NCBI GenBank assembly: GCA_964566765.1
Contig: CAZMJI010000071.1
Span: forward strand, 1-5,328
Direction: 5' to 3'
Length of the DNA: 5,328 nt
Source: Thioglobus_B sp964566765
GTDB lineage: Bacteria > Pseudomonadota > Gammaproteobacteria > PS1 > Pseudothioglobaceae
Shown here piece after piece: positions 5,215-5,328 of this stretch; within the stretch, counting starts at the first letter, position 1; each line of letters begins with the position of its first letter. Below the pieces are notes generated by a model. The model saw only the letters and a program-made list of their open reading frames with translations, made no database searches and had not been told where the DNA came from. The position numbers were made by a program, and so were the translations under genes.

Positions 5215-5258
5215 CCAATAAAAAAGCCCCGGCCTATTGACCGGGGCTTTTTTATTGG
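5215..5258. terminator. Bidirectional intrinsic terminator after leuS
   Basis: Two perfectly complementary 18-nt arms (5215-5232 and 5241-5258) enclose the 8-nt loop CCTATTGA. Each arm has a G+C-rich core (GCCCCGG / CCGGGGC) flanked by an A-run on the left and a T-run on the right. Read on either strand it gives a strong hairpin followed by a U-tract. It lies 17 nt after the leuS stop and 15 nt after the stop of the convergent partial gene at 5274-5328, so it probably serves both. Confidence 0.93.
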
Positions 5259-5273
5259 TTTAAGATAAGCGCT

Positions 5274-5328
5274 TTATCGCTCTTGAATCATCTTCTTAAT
5301 GATTGGATAAAGAATGATCTCCATGGCC
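5274..5328 (-). CDS. C-terminal end of an unidentified convergent gene (partial)
   Basis: Read on the minus strand from the window edge, an open frame gives AMEIILYPIIKKMIQER and then TAA at 5276-5274. The stop is 15 nt from the shared terminator. That position, and the symmetry of the terminator, are the main reasons to believe this is a real gene end. The segment is hydrophobic (IILYPII) followed by a basic end, as in the last membrane helix and cytoplasmic tail of an integral membrane protein. Small membrane proteins such as MreD end in a similar way, but 17 residues are too few to name it. The other minus-strand frames were not used because they lack this placement. Confidence 0.5.
   Translation of the reverse strand, partial: AMEIILYPIIKKMIQER

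Noticed and set aside
5264..5278. Near-palindrome GATAAGCGCTTTATC at the end of the partial gene
   Set aside because: The arms are only 5 bp, there is no T-run, and it overlaps coding sequence. The adjacent 18-bp-arm terminator already explains transcript ending.

Overview
The window reads as core chromosome from a gammaproteobacterium. SspA, SspB and the N-terminal half of LeuRS align closely with remembered Escherichia and Pseudomonas sequences. G+C is moderate, near half by eye. The LeuRS has a compact architecture unlike the enteric enzyme, and the dihydroorotate dehydrogenase is class 1B-like rather than the usual gammaproteobacterial class 2 membrane enzyme. Together these argue against enterics and pseudomonads and fit a less-studied lineage such as sulfur oxidisers or the Thiotrichales/Legionellales neighbourhood. 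That placement is inference, not a species call. There are no mobile elements, CRISPR arrays, RNA genes or phage genes, and base composition shows no visible break.

Layout. Bases 1-35 form an intrinsic-terminator-like hairpin closely followed by sspA (56-688) and sspB (698-1057, GTG start), a two-gene unit. bioD (1681 down to 1040, minus strand) converges on sspB, and the two reading frames overlap tail to tail by 18 bp with no terminator visible between them. A 73-bp divergent spacer (1682-1754) holds a consensus TATAAT placed so that the pyrD-like gene (1755-2717) would be transcribed as a leaderless mRNA. The same A/T block reads TATTAT on the other strand and could drive bioD, so it may be one bidirectional promoter. 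leuS (2736-5198) follows 18 nt downstream of the pyrD-like gene, probably in the same operon. A perfect 18-bp-arm hairpin (5215-5258), with A-run and T-run on opposite sides, ends leuS and very likely also terminates a convergent minus-strand gene whose last 17 codons lie at 5274-5328.

Function. SspA (RNA polymerase-bound stress regulator) and SspB (adaptor delivering ssrA-tagged proteins to ClpXP) belong to stress physiology and proteolysis. BioD makes dethiobiotin, the pyrD-like enzyme makes orotate, and LeuRS charges tRNA(Leu).

I found no undescribed multi-gene system. The points worth a second look are local. They are the shared -10 and leaderless start at pyrD, the class 1B-type enzyme without an adjacent pyrK, and the SspB that lacks the usual ClpX-binding tail. 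Others are the SspA with Phe in place of the pocket His, the LeuRS without a leucine-specific domain, and the terminator sitting directly ahead of sspA.
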